From the NCBI RefSeq assembly GCF_017873215.1, contig NZ_JAGGKA010000003.1:62001-126000 (forward strand): a stretch of DNA of 64,000 nucleotides, in the 5' to 3' direction. Shown one piece after another: positions 1 through 9,453 of the stretch. The position numbers were made by a program, and so were the translations under genes. This DNA is from Clostridium tetanomorphum. Its GTDB lineage: Bacteria; Bacillota; Clostridia; Clostridiales; Clostridiaceae. The notes beneath the pieces are model-generated. The model ran no database searches, was not told where the DNA came from, and was given only the letters and a program-made list of their open reading frames with translations. Numbering within the stretch: position 1 is the first letter of the stretch; each line of letters starts with the position of its first letter.

Positions 1-1
1 T

Positions 2-1294
2 ACATCTATAGGAAATTCTTTATATAGAATATTATCTTCACAAGGATATAATTGCACAAGAATAAACCATTTAGGTGACTGGGGAACTCAGTTTGGTAAA
101 CTTATTTCAGCCTATGAAAGATGGGTAGATGAAGAAGCTTTAGAAAAAGAACCAATAAAAGAATTGTTAAGAATATATGTAAAATTCCATGATGAAGCAG
201 AAAAGGATCCATCATTAGAAGAAGAAGGTAGAATGCATTTTAAAAGGTTAGAAGAAGGTGCAGAAGAGGAAGTTAAGCTTTGGAAGAGATTTAGAGACTT
301 AAGCTTAAAGGAATTCGAAAAAGTATATCAAATGTTGAATGTACAGTTTGATTCCTATGCAGGAGAAAGTTTTTATGGAGATAAAATGGATGCTGTAGTA
401 GAGGAAATAGAAAATAAGGGATTAATTACAGAGAGCAACGGAGCAAAAGTTGTAATGCTTGAAGAATATAATATGCCGCCATGTATTATAAAAAAATCTG
501 ATGGAGCTACTATATATGCTACTCGTGATTTAGCAGCAGCTATTTATAGAAAGAACACATATAATTTTTATAAGAGTATATATGTAGTAGGACTAGAACA
601 ATCCCTTCACTTTAAACAGGTATTTACTACATTAAAGCTTATGGGACATGAATGGGCAGATCATTGTAAGCATGTAGGGTTTGGATTAGTAAGATTTGCA
701 GATAGAAAGCTATCAACAAGAAAGGGAGAAGTAATATTTTTAGAAGATTTATTAAATGAATCTATTGAGAAAACAATTGAGGTAATAAATGAAAAGAATC
801 CAGACTTAGAAAATAAAGAAGAAGTCGCTAAAAAGATAGGTATAGGAGCAGTAATATTTACTTATCTAAAAAACAACAGGGAAAGAGATATAGTATTTAA
901 CTGGAATGAAATGTTAAGTTTTGATGGAGAAACAGGACCATATGTACAATATAGCTATGCGAGAGGAAAAAGTGTATTAAGAAAATTAGGTAGTGCATCA
1001 GGAGAAATAGATTACAGTAAATTAAATTCAAAGGAAGAATTTGAATTGATAAAGATTTTAGAAGGATTTAATAATTCTATATTACACGCTATAGATAAAT
1101 TAGAACCTTCAATAGTTACCAGATATGTAATAGATGTAGCTAAAAACTTTAATAAGTTCTATAATCAATATAGTATAATTAATGCAGAAGATGAAGAAAT
1201 AAAGAAAGCAAGATTAAAGCTTGTAGAAGCTACTTGTCAAGTAATAAAGAATGGATTAAATTTATTAGGCATAGAAGTAGTAGAGAAAATGTAA
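2..1294 (+). CDS. argS: Arginyl-tRNA synthetase, C-terminal part (5' end outside window)
   Basis: Charges tRNA-Arg with arginine (class Ia synthetase). The reading frame is open from the first bases of the window, so the gene is cut by the window edge and its N-terminus lies upstream. The visible part starts with the class I segment [12 protein letters not shown], continues through the catalytic domain ([30 protein letters not shown], where STRKG takes the KMSKS position) and ends in the all-helical anticodon-binding domain, with the family motif [10 protein letters not shown] and the usual short C-terminus. An internal ATG at 164 is not a real start because homology runs through it. A strong terminator follows at 1306. 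Identification is secure from sequence motifs. Confidence 0.97.
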   Translation, partial: TSIGNSLYRILSSQGYNCTRINHLGDWGTQFGKLISAYERWVDEEALEKEPIKELLRIYVKFHDEAEKDPSLEEEGRMHFKRLEEGAEEEVKLWKRFRDLSLKEFEKVYQMLNVQFDSYAGESFYGDKMDAVVEEIENKGLITESNGAKVVMLEEYNMPPCIIKKSDGATIYATRDLAAAIYRKNTYNFYKSIYVVGLEQSLHFKQVFTTLKLMGHEWADHCKHVGFGLVRFADRKLSTRKGEVIFLEDLLNESIEKTIEVINEKNPDLENKEEVAKKIGIGAVIFTYLKNNRERDIVFNWNEMLSFDGETGPYVQYSYARGKSVLRKLGSASGEIDYSKLNSKEEFELIKILEGFNNSILHAIDKLEPSIVTRYVIDVAKNFNKFYNQYSIINAEDEEIKKARLKLVEATCQVIKNGLNLLGIEVVEKM

Positions 1295-1305
1295 ATTTTA
1301 ATTTG

Positions 1306-1338
1306 TGCAGAATAGAGTACTTTCTATTCTGCATTTTA
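1306..1338 (+). terminator. Intrinsic terminator after argS
   Basis: An 11-bp perfect stem (TGCAGAATAGA paired with TCTATTCTGCA) with a 6-nt loop is followed by TTTTA, 11 bases past the argS stop codon. Confidence 0.85.
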
Positions 1339-1439
1339 CTATAAAAATTAATTAAATAGCTAATACTTAGTATTTAATTAGTCAATATATTGTTGTATAA
1401 TTATATTCGTTCTTACAGTATAGGGGTTGGAGGATAGAA

Positions 1440-2237
1440 ATGATAATTAGAGAAAATATACAGCAAGTATCCATAGAGTATGAAATTTTTCATAAATATA
1501 AAATGGATACATTAGCTTATTTTGATATAGAAACTACAGGATTTGATAAAGAGGAAAACAATATAATATTAATTTCTCTAGGATGGTATTTAGATAATGA
1601 AAGATTTTCAGTAAAACAATATTATGCTGAAGATTTAACAGATGAAAAATTTATATTAGAAGTTTTTGGACGAGATATAGAGAAATTTTCAATTTGGTGT
1701 TCATATAATGGTATAGCTTTTGATGAACCTTTTATAAAACATAGGTTGCAAAGATATGAATTGACGTTTAATATGCCTAATGAACATGTAGATTTATATA
1801 GATTAATAAGACCTTATTATAAACAATTAGGTATGAATAGATGTAATTTAAAAACTGTAGAGAAATTTGTTGGTATAGAAAGAGAGGATACTATTGATGG
1901 AGGAGTAAGTGTAGAACTTTATAATAGATATCTTCAAACTTTAAATGAAGATTTAAGGGAAAAAATTATGCTTCATAATTATGAAGATGTATTAAACCTT
2001 CCTAAATTATTTAATATAATATATAAAGTTGAGAAGAGTGATTATATTGTAAGAGAAGATGCTGTAACACAAAAACAGATTAAATATTTAAGTTTTTTAT
2101 TAAAGAAAAATAATATAAATTTGAATAGCGATTTAAAAAAAATATCAAAAAAAGCTGCATCTAGAGTTATTGATAGTATTTTAAAGGGAATCAATGATAA
2201 AGATAAACTAGAAGAATTAATTAAAAATAGTTATTAA
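1440..2237 (+). CDS. YprB-like ribonuclease H-fold exonuclease domain protein
   Basis: A 265-aa protein with a DEDD-type exonuclease fold of the YprB RNase H-like family. The first acidic motif FDIETTGFD lies near residue 29, a second motif (SYNGIAFDEPFI) near 97, and a C-terminal motif (HNYEDVLNLPKL) near 179. These correspond to the Exo I, II and III positions of 3'-5' exonucleases, so an active nuclease is likely, though its substrate is unknown. The last 60 residues are a lysine-rich helical tail. GGAGG seven bases upstream supports the ATG. The gene stands alone between the argS terminator and a CBS-domain gene. A second, more divergent member of the same family is at 9454. Confidence 0.75.
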   Translation: MIIRENIQQVSIEYEIFHKYKMDTLAYFDIETTGFDKEENNIILISLGWYLDNERFSVKQYYAEDLTDEKFILEVFGRDIEKFSIWCSYNGIAFDEPFIKHRLQRYELTFNMPNEHVDLYRLIRPYYKQLGMNRCNLKTVEKFVGIEREDTIDGGVSVELYNRYLQTLNEDLREKIMLHNYEDVLNLPKLFNIIYKVEKSDYIVREDAVTQKQIKYLSFLLKKNNINLNSDLKKISKKAASRVIDSILKGINDKDKLEELIKNSY

Positions 2238-2247
2238 AGCATAATCC

Positions 2248-2277
2248 TTAGACACAAATTGAATAAAATGGTATAAT
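2248..2277 (+). promoter_or_regulatory. Candidate promoter for the CBS-domain gene
   Basis: TTAGAC and TATAAT hexamers are separated by 18 bp, 21 bp upstream of the start codon. It is a reasonable sigma-A match, assigned by eye only. Confidence 0.4.
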
Positions 2278-2298
2278 TAATAGAGGGGGTGTTTGATT

Positions 2299-2682
2299 AT
2301 GCTAATAAAGGATATAATTAGTCCTAATTTAGTAACTGTAAAACCTGAAGATACATTGAAAAAGACTTTAAATATTATGAATAAGGAAAATATTAATGGA
2401 ACTCCAGTTGTAGACGATAATGAAAGTTTAGTTGGAATGATAGTAAAGGCTGATATCTATAGATTTTTAATGGAAGAAGGCCACTATGATACATGCCCCG
2501 TAGATTGGGTTATGACTAAAAATGTTGTAACTGGAAAGCTAGAAGATGATTTATTAGAAGTAGGTAGAAAATTAAGAGAAAAAGATATAATAGCCATGCC
2601 TATAGTAGATGAAGAAAACATAATTAAAGGGATAATCACTATAGAAGATATTATGGATTATTTTTTGAAAAAGGAAGATTAA
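2299..2682 (+). CDS. Tandem CBS-domain protein
   Basis: This 127-aa protein consists almost entirely of two CBS domains (about residues 1-58 and 66-125). Each has the typical pattern of V-x-P-x-x-T/D followed by G-x-P/M-P-V-V/I-D and a closing G-I/M-I-x-x-x-D-I segment. Isolated CBS pairs bind adenine nucleotides or S-adenosylmethionine and usually act as energy or metabolite sensors; the ligand and partner here cannot be read from sequence. The ATG at 2299 is preferred over the upstream TTG at 2293 because GAGGGGG lies nine bases before the ATG but only three before the TTG. The gene is monocistronic, with its own terminator downstream. Confidence 0.85.
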   Translation: MLIKDIISPNLVTVKPEDTLKKTLNIMNKENINGTPVVDDNESLVGMIVKADIYRFLMEEGHYDTCPVDWVMTKNVVTGKLEDDLLEVGRKLREKDIIAMPIVDEENIIKGIITIEDIMDYFLKKED

Positions 2683-2723
2683 TATTTTGGTATATTGTAA
2701 TTTAACGTGATAAAGTGAAAAAT

Positions 2724-2773
2724 AGAGTAAATTAGTGAAAAGATAAAGCTAATTTACTCTTATTTTTTATTTT
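2724..2773 (+). terminator. Intrinsic terminator after the CBS-domain gene
   Basis: A perfect 12-bp stem (AGAGTAAATTAG with CTAATTTACTCT) with a 13-nt loop is followed by TATTTTTTATTTT. Confidence 0.85.
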
Positions 2774-2888
2774 GCTTTATATTAACGTATGATATAAGTA
2801 TATTTTTATTAAATATATGGTACAATGTGAATGTAATCTATAAAATTTATAAAAATATTCGTATAAATATTTGAAGGAGGATGACAGA

Positions 2889-5111
2889 GTGAATAAACAG
2901 TGGCAAGGATTTAATGAAGGAAATTGGATGAAGTGTGTTGATGTAAGAGACTTTATTCAAAAGAATTATGTCCCTTATTATGGGGATGATAAATTTTTAA
3001 AAGGTATAAGCAGCAAAACAAAAGCTGTATGGGATATAAGCAATGATCTTATTTTAAAGGAATTAGAAAATGGTATATTAGATGTAGATACAAATACAAT
3101 AGCTGGCATAGATAGTTATGAACCAGGATATATAAAAAAAGATAGGGAAGTTATAGTTGGACTTCAAACAGATGCACCACTTAAAAGAATAGTAAATCCC
3201 TTTGGTGGAATTAGAATGGTTAGACAAGCTCTAGAAGAGTATGGATATAAAATGAATTCATATATAGATGAGGTGTTTTCAAAATATAAAAAAACACATA
3301 ATGCAGGAGTTTTTGATGCTTATACAGATGAAATGAGAAAAGCTAGAAGTGCGGGAGTGCTAACAGGACTTCCAGATGCTTATGGAAGAGGAAGAATAAT
3401 AGGAGATTATAGAAGAATAGCTTTATATGGTATAGACTTTTTAATAGAAGAGAAGAAAAGAGATTTAGATGAAATAAAAGGAACTATGTTAGATGAAAAA
3501 ATAAGGCTTAGAGAAGAAGTTACAGAGCAAATAAGAGCTTTAGGCAAAGTAAAGAATATGGCTTTATCTTATGGAATTGACATATCAAAACCAGCCTCAA
3601 ATGCTAAGGAAGCAGTACAGTTTTTATATTTTGGATATTTAGCGGGGGTTAAAGAAAATAATGGAGCAGCTATGTCACTTGGTAGGACAAGTACCTTTAT
3701 TGATATATATATTGAAAGAGATATTAAAAATAATATAATAACTGAAGAAGAAGCCCAGGAAATAATAGATCAGTTTGTTATAAAATTAAGATTGGTAAGA
3801 CATTTAAGGACACCTGAATATAATGAATTATTTGCAGGAGATCCAACTTGGATAACAGAATCAATAGGTGGTGTGGGAATAGATGGAAGACCATTGGTTA
3901 CAAAAAATTCTTTTAGATTTTTGCATACTTTAAAAAATTTAACTCCAGCTCCTGAGCCAAATATGACAGTACTTTGGTCAGAAAATCTTCCTAAAAATTT
4001 TAAAAAGTTTTGTGCAAAAATGTCTATATTAACAGATTCAATACAATATGAAAATGATGATATAATGAGACCTATTTATGGAGATGATTATGGCATAGCT
4101 TGTTGTGTATCAGCTATGAAAATGGGAAAGCAAATGCAATTTTTTGGAGCAAGATGTAATATAGCAAAAGCATTGCTCCTTGCTATAAATGGTGGCATAG
4201 ATGAAAAGAAAGGAATGCTTATTGTACCTAATATAGAGAAGATAGAAGATCAAGTATTAGATTATAAAAAGGTACTTGTAAATTATCACAAAGTATTAGA
4301 ATATTTAGCGAATCTATATGTAAATACAATGAATACAATACATTTTATGCACGATAAATATGCCTATGAAGCATCACAAATGGCTTTACATGATACAAAA
4401 ATAGAAAGACTTATGGCTTTTGGAATAGCTGGTCTTTCAGTAGCCATAGATTCTTTAAGTGCAATAAAGTATGCTAAAGTTACTCCTATAAGAAAAGATG
4501 GCATAGCAATAGATTTTAAAACAGAAGGAGAATTTCCTAAGTATGGCAATGATGATGATAGAGTAGATACAATAGGGATAGAACTAGTAAAAAAGTTCTC
4601 AGAAGAGTTAAAGAAAAATCCAACTTACAGAAATGCAAAACATACTCTATCAGTTCTTACAATAACATCAAATGTCATGTATGGCAAAAAGACAGGTACT
4701 ACCCCTGATGGAAGAAAAATTGGAGAAGCTTTAGCACCAGGAGCAAATCCTATGCATGGAAGAGATATGGAAGGGGCTTTAGCTTCATTGAATTCTGTGG
4801 CTAAAATACCTTATGCTCATTGCGAAGATGGAGTATCAAATACATTTTCTATAGTTCCAGATGCCCTTGGTATGGATATAGAAAATAGAATAGATAATTT
4901 AGTAAGTATTATGGATGGGTATTTTTGTCAAGGAGCTCATCACTTAAATGTTAATGTATTAAATAGAGAAACTTTAATAGATGCTATGGAGCATCCAGAA
5001 AAATATCCTACTTTAACTATAAGAGTATCAGGCTATGCAGTTAATTTTAATAGATTATCAAAAGAACAACAATTAGAGGTAATAAGGAGAACTTTTCATG
5101 AAAGAATGTAA
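2889..5111 (+). CDS. pflB: Pyruvate formate-lyase (formate C-acetyltransferase)
   Basis: A cytoplasmic glycyl-radical enzyme that converts pyruvate and CoA to acetyl-CoA and formate without oxygen. At 740 aa it has the usual PflB length. The paired active-site cysteines (IACCVSAM) are Cys405-Cys406, and the radical glycine in RVSGYAVNF is Gly715, close to the C-terminus. The CCVS pair and the overall match to true PFL make a choline lyase or diol dehydratase relative unlikely. The GTG at 2889 is chosen because AAGGAGG ends nine bases upstream; the TTG at 2871 would place the Shine-Dalgarno inside the gene. The stop overlaps the start of the activase gene by 14 bases, indicating coupled translation. 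Confidence 0.96.
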   Translation: MNKQWQGFNEGNWMKCVDVRDFIQKNYVPYYGDDKFLKGISSKTKAVWDISNDLILKELENGILDVDTNTIAGIDSYEPGYIKKDREVIVGLQTDAPLKRIVNPFGGIRMVRQALEEYGYKMNSYIDEVFSKYKKTHNAGVFDAYTDEMRKARSAGVLTGLPDAYGRGRIIGDYRRIALYGIDFLIEEKKRDLDEIKGTMLDEKIRLREEVTEQIRALGKVKNMALSYGIDISKPASNAKEAVQFLYFGYLAGVKENNGAAMSLGRTSTFIDIYIERDIKNNIITEEEAQEIIDQFVIKLRLVRHLRTPEYNELFAGDPTWITESIGGVGIDGRPLVTKNSFRFLHTLKNLTPAPEPNMTVLWSENLPKNFKKFCAKMSILTDSIQYENDDIMRPIYGDDYGIACCVSAMKMGKQMQFFGARCNIAKALLLAINGGIDEKKGMLIVPNIEKIEDQVLDYKKVLVNYHKVLEYLANLYVNTMNTIHFMHDKYAYEASQMALHDTKIERLMAFGIAGLSVAIDSLSAIKYAKVTPIRKDGIAIDFKTEGEFPKYGNDDDRVDTIGIELVKKFSEELKKNPTYRNAKHTLSVLTITSNVMYGKKTGTTPDGRKIGEALAPGANPMHGRDMEGALASLNSVAKIPYAHCEDGVSNTFSIVPDALGMDIENRIDNLVSIMDGYFCQGAHHLNVNVLNRETLIDAMEHPEKYPTLTIRVSGYAVNFNRLSKEQQLEVIRRTFHERM

Positions 5112-5817
5112 TGGTAAAATTCATTCTATAGAAAGTATGGCATTAGTAGATGGTCCTGGAATACGAGTAGCAGTTTTTTTTCAAGGATGTAATTTAAGAT
5201 GTATATATTGTCATAATCCGGACACTTGGGATTGTAAAGAAGGATATGAAATTTCATCTAAAGAACTTTTAAAAAAGATAGTAAGATATAAACCTTATTT
5301 TAATAAATCTAATGGAGGAGTAACTTTTTCAGGAGGAGAATGTTTAATACAAAAGGATTTTTTACTTCAAATATTAAAACTTTGTAAGAAGGAAGGTATT
5401 CATACTGCCATTGATACTTCAGGATATGGAACAGGAAACTATGATGAAATACTTAAATATGTGGATTTAGTAATATTAGATATAAAACACATAGATGATA
5501 ATGGATATAGAAATATAACAGGACATGGTATTAAAGGACTTAATGACTTTATTGAGGCTTTAAATAAAGCAAATAAAAAGGTATGGATAAGGCATGTAGT
5601 AATACCAGGATTAACAGATACTAAAGAGCATATAATTAAGCTTGAAAAAATTATAAAGAAAATAGATAATGTAGAGAATATAGAGTTGCTTCCATATCAT
5701 ACATTAGGAAAATATAAATATGAAAAGTTAAATATAAAATATAAATTAAATCACATAGGAAATATGGATAAAGATAAATTATATGAGTTAGAAAAAGTTT
5801 TAAAAAAAGATGAGTAG
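5098..5817 (+). CDS. pflA: Pyruvate formate-lyase-activating enzyme
   Basis: A radical S-adenosylmethionine enzyme that abstracts hydrogen from the active-site glycine of PflB to install the glycyl radical. The radical SAM cluster motif C-x3-C-x2-C is at Cys31, Cys35 and Cys38, followed by HNPDTWD, typical of PFL activases. [10 protein letters not shown] is the SAM-binding GGE region. At 239 aa it is the short form, without the extra ferredoxin domain of activases for other glycyl-radical enzymes, which supports a PFL partner. It overlaps the 3' end of pflB by 14 bases, and its stop codon lies within a bidirectional terminator. Confidence 0.95.
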   Translation: MKECNGKIHSIESMALVDGPGIRVAVFFQGCNLRCIYCHNPDTWDCKEGYEISSKELLKKIVRYKPYFNKSNGGVTFSGGECLIQKDFLLQILKLCKKEGIHTAIDTSGYGTGNYDEILKYVDLVILDIKHIDDNGYRNITGHGIKGLNDFIEALNKANKKVWIRHVVIPGLTDTKEHIIKLEKIIKKIDNVENIELLPYHTLGKYKYEKLNIKYKLNHIGNMDKDKLYELEKVLKKDE

Positions 5818-5841
5818 TGAATATCACTACTCATCTTTTTT
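5809..5841. terminator. Bidirectional terminator between pflA and the feo operon
   Basis: A perfect 12-bp stem (GATGAGTAGTGA with TCACTACTCATC) with a 3-nt loop is flanked by an A-tract on one side and a T-tract on the other, so it can stop both convergent transcripts. It contains the pflA stop codon and the final codons of the small feo-linked peptide. Confidence 0.85.
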
Positions 5842-5970
5842 ATAGCTTGGACAATGAGAAGAACAACTTCCGCAATCACATTTTCCATTAGCTTTATTTT
5901 TTATATTTTTATATAAAATATATACAGCAAAAACGACTATAGCTGAAGTAATTCCTATTTGAAGTGCCAT
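5827..5970 (-). CDS. FeoB-associated cysteine-rich membrane peptide
   Basis: A 47-aa reading frame that starts MALQIGITSAIVVFAVYI, forming one N-terminal membrane helix (about residues 4-20). A basic stretch follows, then a cysteine cluster C-D-C-G-S-C-S-S-H-C (Cys31, 33, 36, 40). This is the layout of the FeoB-associated Cys-rich membrane protein family encoded directly after feoB in many Firmicutes. AGGAGG lies about ten bases upstream of the ATG, and the gene begins 14 bp after the feoB stop, so it is the third gene of the feo operon. Its role is not established; iron binding or handing iron to or from FeoB is the usual suggestion. Confidence 0.85.
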   Translation of the reverse strand: MALQIGITSAIVVFAVYILYKNIKNKANGKCDCGSCSSHCPSYKKDE

Positions 5971-5984
5971 AGGGCATCAACCTC

Positions 5985-7748
5985 CTAAAAAATTAAATTC
6001 CCAATGTTAAATATTAAGAATGAAACAACCCATGCTAACATCATTTGATAGAATACAGAAAATAAAGTCATTTTTGTTCCATACTCTTTTTTCATAGTAG
6101 CTATAACAGATACACAAGGAGTGTATAGTAATATAAATACTAAAAAACTATAAGAGGAAAGCACAGTAAAATGATTTGGTAAAATTTCTGTTAGATTTCC
6201 ACCATAAATAACTCCCATAGAACCTATAATTACTTCTTTAGCCATAAGACCTGTTAAAAGTGATACTGAATTTTCCCAAGAAGCAAATCCTAAAGGTTCA
6301 AATATAGGGTTGATAAATCTTCCGATAGAAGCTAATAAACTTTCATTAATATCTACCATACCACTAAAACTAAAGTTTGATAAAACCCAAACTATAACTG
6401 AAATTGAGAATATAATAGTACCTGCTTTCTTTAAGAAACCTTTTCCCTTATCCCAAGTATGTAATAATAGGTTTCTCAATTCAGGCATTTTATATTCAGA
6501 TAGTTCTATTATAAAAGGTTCCTCATCCTTTTTAAAAAGGGTATTCTTAAAAAGGATTCCTACAATAAATGCTAACAGTATTCCTAAAAGATAAAGAGAA
6601 AAAACCACGAAAGATTCTTTCCCAGGGAAAAATACTGCCGCAAATAAAGCGTAAACTGGTAGCCTAGCATTACATGACATAAGGGGAACTAAAAGTGCTG
6701 CAAGTTTTCTATCTTTTTCACTTTCTAAGGTTCTTGCAGCCATAATGCCAGGAACAGAACATCCAAAACCAACTACAAGAGGAATAAATGCCTTTCCTGA
6801 AAGCCCCATTTTTCTCATAATCTTATCCATTATAAAAGCTGCTCTTGCCATATAACCACTATCTTCTAGGAAGGATATTCCTAAGAATAATGCAAGAATT
6901 ACAGGAAGAAAGACTATAACAGATCCCACACCACCAACAATTCCATCTATCAATAAGGACTTAAACCAAGGACTTGTTCCAGACAAATATACATCTAAAA
7001 TTGGTATAAATTTATCATTTAATAATTCGTCTAACATATCAGCTAAGGGTTGGCCTACCCAACTAAAAGTAAATTGAAATATTAAAAATAGTATTCCTAA
7101 AAAAATAGGGTAAGCCAAAAATCTGTTCAATACTAAATTATCAATTTTTTCCGTTATGGAAGATTGATTAGTTTTAGTATATGACAATGTTTTGTTTAGT
7201 ACTTTTTCTATATAATTATAAGTTTCTTCTTCATTGTGAAATTGATATTCATTATCATCAATAGTGCTTAAAAAATCACCGCTTAAAAGCAGTTTGTTAA
7301 TTTTATCTATGCCTATACCTTTGGAAGCAGATATAGGTATTACTGTAACTTTTAATTCTTTACTTAAAGTTTCATAATCTATTTTAATACCTTTATTTTC
7401 TACTATATCAATCATATTTAATAATAAAATAATAGGTTTCTTAAATTCTTTAAGTTGACAGGTTAAATATAGATTTCTTTCCAAATTTGAAGCATCTACA
7501 ATATTTAAAATTACATCTACATTTCCATTCTTTAAAAATTCCTTTGATACTTTTTCTTCATTTGAGTAGGTATCCATAGCGTAAATTCCTGGAAGATCTA
7601 CTATCTTTATAGATTTACCAATGTAACCTTCCTTTTTCTCTACAGTTACTCCAGCCCAATTACCCACATATTGGTTAGAACCAGTTAAAGCATTAAATAG
7701 AGAAGTTTTACCAACGTTTGGATTACCTAGCAGTGCAGCAGTTATCAT
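5985..7748 (-). CDS. feoB: Ferrous iron transport protein B
   Basis: An inner-membrane Fe(II) transporter with an N-terminal GTPase domain. G1 is GNPNVGKT (residues 8-15), G3 is DLPG (51-54) and G4 is NMID (111-114). A helical spacer domain follows, then a polytopic membrane region with Gate-type segments (GFGCSVPGIMAARTL; LMSCNARLPVYALFAAVFF). At 587 aa it is shorter than the roughly 770-aa enterobacterial protein and lacks its C-terminal extension, as expected for clostridial forms that use separate small partner proteins. The start overlaps feoA by 26 bases and has a GGAGG site. The Fur-like box upstream of feoA suggests iron-dependent repression. Confidence 0.96.
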   Translation of the reverse strand: MITAALLGNPNVGKTSLFNALTGSNQYVGNWAGVTVEKKEGYIGKSIKIVDLPGIYAMDTYSNEEKVSKEFLKNGNVDVILNIVDASNLERNLYLTCQLKEFKKPIILLLNMIDIVENKGIKIDYETLSKELKVTVIPISASKGIGIDKINKLLLSGDFLSTIDDNEYQFHNEEETYNYIEKVLNKTLSYTKTNQSSITEKIDNLVLNRFLAYPIFLGILFLIFQFTFSWVGQPLADMLDELLNDKFIPILDVYLSGTSPWFKSLLIDGIVGGVGSVIVFLPVILALFLGISFLEDSGYMARAAFIMDKIMRKMGLSGKAFIPLVVGFGCSVPGIMAARTLESEKDRKLAALLVPLMSCNARLPVYALFAAVFFPGKESFVVFSLYLLGILLAFIVGILFKNTLFKKDEEPFIIELSEYKMPELRNLLLHTWDKGKGFLKKAGTIIFSISVIVWVLSNFSFSGMVDINESLLASIGRFINPIFEPLGFASWENSVSLLTGLMAKEVIIGSMGVIYGGNLTEILPNHFTVLSSYSFLVFILLYTPCVSVIATMKKEYGTKMTLFSVFYQMMLAWVVSFLIFNIGNLIF

Positions 7749-7989
7749 ATATTGCCTCCAGTCTTTCTTTAGATTCTATAGAGATGTTTTTAGCATCATT
7801 TTTTCTAATAGCTAGATCAAAACCTCTTAAATTAATAATAATAGGATCACCAAAAGGAGCAACTTTTTTTACACAAACTTCTGTACCTTTTATGCATCCT
7901 AAAGCTAGTAATCTTTTTGCTAATTTTTCATTACCGTATATATCCTTAACTAAAGCTGTTTGTCCAGGTTTTAAATCAAAAATACTCAT
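7723..7989 (-). CDS. feoA: Ferrous iron transport protein A
   Basis: A small cytoplasmic SH3-like protein (88 aa) required for FeoB function. The FeoA pattern is clear: L-K-P-G-Q-x-A-x-V near the N-terminus, R-L-L-A-L-G-C-I-K-G-T near residues 26-36, and a final GDPIIINLRGFDLAIRK segment. The C-terminus carries a Cys-Cys pair (residues 84-85), which is not a general FeoA feature. It is the first gene of the feo operon and its 3' end overlaps feoB by 26 bases. Confidence 0.93.
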   Translation of the reverse strand: MSIFDLKPGQTALVKDIYGNEKLAKRLLALGCIKGTEVCVKKVAPFGDPIIINLRGFDLAIRKNDAKNISIESKERLEAIYDNCCTAR

Positions 7990-8014
7990 AATATCACTCC
8001 TTATTTTATTTGAA

Positions 8015-8033
8015 AACTATTATCATTATCAAA
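8015..8033 (-). promoter_or_regulatory. Fur-like box upstream of feoA
   Basis: On the minus strand the sequence reads TTTGATAATGATAATAGTT. It matches two consecutive GATAAT units of the Fur consensus GATAATGATAATCATTATC, 26 bp upstream of the feoA start. Binding by Fur is inference from the match and the gene context. Confidence 0.7.
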
Positions 8034-8171
8034 TAAAATATATCATTTTTATAATGACATGTCAATATAAAATAATATATTTTTAAATAGGACAATTAAC
8101 AATATAAATTTTATGATATAATAAATTGTAAATTGTAATTTTAAAATGTATTGGCTGATGAGGTGATAGTA

Positions 8172-8588
8172 TTGTCTTCTAATATTTATAAAAAAGGAGA
8201 ATATATATATAAGATTAATGAAAAAAGATCTAGGAAAAGAGCACAATTTGATTTAGATATACATTATCCTAGAATAAATGATAAAAGTATGTATATCAAA
8301 TATGAAACTGATGAACCTTTAATGAAGGGAATCAATATATCTTCTACAGGCATATTATTATTAAGCAAGGTACCTGTTAAGACAGGAGATTTTATTTCTT
8401 TTTCTATGAGAATAGGAGATTATCCTTCTTTTTGGTGTTTATGCGAAGCTAAATGGGTAAATTCAAATGTAAATAATTGCTTAGTAGGTTGTGAATTTTT
8501 TTCTTTAACAATGCAACAAATAAATACAATTAAAGAATATGTAGAAAATAGTGCAGAAATTCCTTATAAAGATTATTTAGGCTATTAA
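8172..8588 (+). CDS. PilZ-domain protein (probable c-di-GMP receptor)
   Basis: A 138-aa protein with a single PilZ domain. RSRKR (about residues 18-22) matches the RxxxR half of the c-di-GMP motif, and NISSTG (about residues 54-59) matches the D/N-x-S-x-x-G half. Both ligand-contact motifs are therefore present and c-di-GMP binding is likely. There is no output domain, so it probably works by protein-protein contact; the target cannot be inferred from the neighbours. The TTG at 8172 is favoured because GAGGTG lies six bases upstream; the longer frame from 8151 has no ribosome binding site. The gene is divergent from feoA. Confidence 0.8.
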   Translation: MSSNIYKKGEYIYKINEKRSRKRAQFDLDIHYPRINDKSMYIKYETDEPLMKGINISSTGILLLSKVPVKTGDFISFSMRIGDYPSFWCLCEAKWVNSNVNNCLVGCEFFSLTMQQINTIKEYVENSAEIPYKDYLGY

Positions 8589-8706
8589 TTGATAAGAACA
8601 CATAATGTATAGTAGAATAATATATATTATATAAATAGTAGGGTTTTTTCATAAATTCTACTATTTCTTTATATAGATATTGCATAATTATCAGGGGAGG
8701 TTTAAT

Positions 8707-9441
8707 ATGAAAAAAGTAGCAGCATTTTTTGATATAGATGGAACTCTTTATAGAGAAGGTCTTATTACTGAGGTATTTAAAAAGTTAATTAAATGTGAGA
8801 TAATAAAACCTGAAAGATGGTATAATGAAGTAAGACCAGAATATATAAAGTGGGATAGAAGAGAAGGAAACTATGATAATTATCTTTTAAAAATGGCAAA
8901 AATATATACAGAAGCTATTAAAGGATTGCATAGATACCAAGTTGAGTTCATAGCTAAAAATGTAGTAGAGCAAAAAGGTGATAGGGTATATACTTTTACT
9001 AGAGATAGAATAAAATGGCACAAATCTAAAGGGCACATAGTTATAACTATATCAGGAAGTCCTATTGAATTGGTAAAGGAAATGAGCTTGAAGCATGGAT
9101 TTGATGATTATAGGGGAACTATTTATGCTATGGATGAAAATGAGATGTATACCGGAGAAGTTATACCTATGTGGGATAGTGTAAGCAAGAAAAAAGCTAT
9201 AGAGAAGTTAACAAAACAATATGATATTGATCTAGAAAATAGTTATGCTTATGGAGATACAGCAGGAGATTTTTCTATGTTTAAGATGATAAAATATCCT
9301 GTATGCGTAAATCCTACTAAGGAACTTTTAAATAAAGTTTTAAATGACAAAGAAGTTAAAGAAAAAATAAGAATTATTGTAGAAAGAAAAGATGTTATTT
9401 ATAATTTAAATTCAGAGAATTTAAGTCTATTCCAACTATAG
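8707..9441 (+). CDS. HAD-superfamily hydrolase, subfamily IB (SerB-like)
   Basis: A probable phosphatase of 244 aa. Motif I is FDIDGTLY with nucleophile Asp9 and general acid Asp11, motif II is TISGSP, and motif IV is YGDTAGDFSMF. The layout matches subfamily IB (phosphoserine phosphatase-like), but the substrate is unknown and many members act on other phosphomonoesters. GGGGAGG before the ATG fixes the start; an in-frame TTG 27 bases upstream lacks a site. The next gene starts within about 20 bases, so the two may be co-transcribed. Confidence 0.85.
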   Translation: MKKVAAFFDIDGTLYREGLITEVFKKLIKCEIIKPERWYNEVRPEYIKWDRREGNYDNYLLKMAKIYTEAIKGLHRYQVEFIAKNVVEQKGDRVYTFTRDRIKWHKSKGHIVITISGSPIELVKEMSLKHGFDDYRGTIYAMDENEMYTGEVIPMWDSVSKKKAIEKLTKQYDIDLENSYAYGDTAGDFSMFKMIKYPVCVNPTKELLNKVLNDKEVKEKIRIIVERKDVIYNLNSENLSLFQL

Positions 9442-9453
9442 TATTAGAAAAGA

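Noticed and set aside
6310-6594. Plus-strand open frame inside feoB
   Set aside because: It is antisense to strongly conserved FeoB sequence and has no ribosome binding site or recognisable product.
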